A program made the position numbers and the translations under genes. The notes below the pieces were generated by a model. It made no database searches, was not told the DNA's origin, and saw only the letters and a list, made by a program, of their open reading frames with translations. A stretch of DNA of 13,296 nt from Parachlamydiaceae bacterium. Its GTDB lineage: Bacteria; Chlamydiota; Chlamydiia; Chlamydiales; Parachlamydiaceae. Of the stretch, positions 12,637 through 13,296 are shown piece by piece; position 1 is the stretch's first letter; every line of letters begins with the position of its first letter. The stretch lies in NCBI GenBank assembly GCA_030679615.1, contig JAUXSJ010000214.1:1-13296 (forward strand). Direction: 5' to 3'.

Positions 12637-13296
12637 TTAAAAAGGATTATAAACATCAATAAATTCACAAGGGATATTCAAACTCTTTTGTAAATGTTCA
12701 GCTAATGCCTTAGGTCCGATTCTTTCAGTTGCTGAATGCCCCATGGCAAAAAAATTAATTTTTTCTTCCTCAGCTTGATACCAATTTGGTTCATCAAAAC
12801 TCCCTGTAATAAAGGCATCAAGGCCATGCCTTGCTCCTTCTACAAGAGATTTATGACTACCACCTGAAATTAAAGCGATTTTGGTAATAACTTCAGGACC
12901 ACCAAAAGCTGTCGTAGCATGATGAGTGTAATAATTCTCAAGCTTTTTTTTCAATTCTTGAGGTGATGTAGGGTCGATGATTCCTTTAACACCAATAAAA
13001 TTTCCGTTATAAAAACCGAAAGGTTCCAATTGAGTCCATCCAAGCTCTCTAGCTGCTCTCCAATTATTCCCAATTTCTTCATGCTTATCCATTGGAAAAT
13101 GGTAAGCAAATAATGAAAGATTATTTTCTAGTAATAGCTTAATTTTTTCTCGTTTAACACCTTGGATACAATAGTCGTCTTTATTCCAAAATAAGCCATG
13201 ATGAACAATCAACGCATCTGCTTTGCATTCGATCGCTTTTTTTATTGTAGCAAGATTCGCAGTCACACCTGTAGCTACACGAAAAATTTTATCTTT
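12637..13296 (-). CDS. Nif3/DUF34 (YbgI-like) dinuclear metal-centre protein, N-terminus beyond the window
   Basis: There are 219 residues plus a stop; the frame is open through the right edge, so the first 25-30 residues expected for a roughly 250-residue family member are missing. Counting from the edge, KIFRVATGVTANLATIKKAI leads into VHHGLFW (31-37), the His-His metal motif. YHFPMDKH gives the aspartate ligand. Near the C-terminus DAFITGSFDEP and MGHSATERIG supply the last His and Glu ligands. The family forms toroidal hexamers binding two metals per subunit; its biochemical role is debated, and GTP cyclohydrolase I type 2 is a common but doubtful label. The GTG at 13264 is not the real start, because the conserved strand before it is also in frame. 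Confidence 0.92.
   Translation of the reverse strand, partial: KDKIFRVATGVTANLATIKKAIECKADALIVHHGLFWNKDDYCIQGVKREKIKLLLENNLSLFAYHFPMDKHEEIGNNWRAARELGWTQLEPFGFYNGNFIGVKGIIDPTSPQELKKKLENYYTHHATTAFGGPEVITKIALISGGSHKSLVEGARHGLDAFITGSFDEPNWYQAEEEKINFFAMGHSATERIGPKALAEHLQKSLNIPCEFIDVYNPF

Noticed and set aside
13264..13266. GTG as the start of the Nif3-like gene
   Set aside because: The frame is open to the window edge, and the residues before it fit the conserved family strand, so the true start lies outside.
1..13296. CRISPR array
   Set aside because: The repeats seen are inverted arms or two-copy direct repeats; there is no regular repeat-spacer series and no cas-like gene.

Overview
The window is strongly AT-rich bacterial DNA. 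Its gene content fits an amoeba-associated chlamydia (Protochlamydia/Parachlamydia-like): a eukaryote-type RING-H2 finger protein next to a leucine-rich-repeat-like protein, envelope and lipid-carrier genes of an outer-membrane-bearing bacterium, and intergenic spaces full of foldback repeats. The taxonomic call is inference from gene style and composition; no ribosomal or other phylogenetic marker is present.

Layout. (1) 1-3074 is an accessory, host-interaction-like block. A partial LRR-like gene (minus strand, running off the left edge) and a RING-H2 gene (minus) lie head-to-head with a TraB/GumN-family gene (plus). The divergent spacer holds a 14-bp palindrome and two 17-bp direct repeats with a 20-bp period. 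(2) 3075-4095 has no credible gene. It holds a terminator-like hairpin and a very large foldback repeat (arms of about 150 and 176 bp), followed by plain AT-rich sequence. (3) 4096-4180 is tRNA-Ser(UGA) on the minus strand, with a recognisable promoter and an intrinsic terminator. (4) 4364-7886 is an apparent operon of UDP-glucose 6-dehydrogenase and an LptD-like outer-membrane protein. (5) 7887-8084 carries a three-copy hairpin system. (6) 8085-9706 is an apparent operon of a farnesyl-diphosphate-synthase-type prenyltransferase and a monotopic phosphoglycosyl transferase. (7) 9707-10002 holds a 148-bp hairpin. (8) 10003-12007 is a tightly overlapping cluster: an MreD-like membrane protein, RarA (AAA+ ATPase) and a 67-residue unknown. 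(9) 12161-13296, minus strand: a small helical unknown and the C-terminal part of a Nif3/DUF34 metal-binding protein cut by the right edge.

How the genes fit together. The centre of the window is an envelope-polysaccharide and lipid-carrier neighbourhood. Ugd makes UDP-glucuronate. The prenyl synthase makes C15 diphosphate, the precursor of undecaprenyl phosphate. The phosphoglycosyl transferase loads a sugar phosphate onto that carrier. The LptD-like barrel inserts lipopolysaccharide in the outer membrane. The MreD-like protein would belong to cell-shape and peptidoglycan machinery. RarA, the tRNA and Nif3 are housekeeping genes.

The least ordinary signals are the repeats. There are three unrelated foldback structures. 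In addition, the 10-mer ACTGAACGAT occurs at four dispersed sites; at two of them it lies within a longer similar stretch that encodes the same short peptide pattern, LTA(F/L)TERL. One of those two is the extreme N-terminus of the prenyl synthase ORF, which suggests that the repeat has supplied an extra start codon to a core gene.
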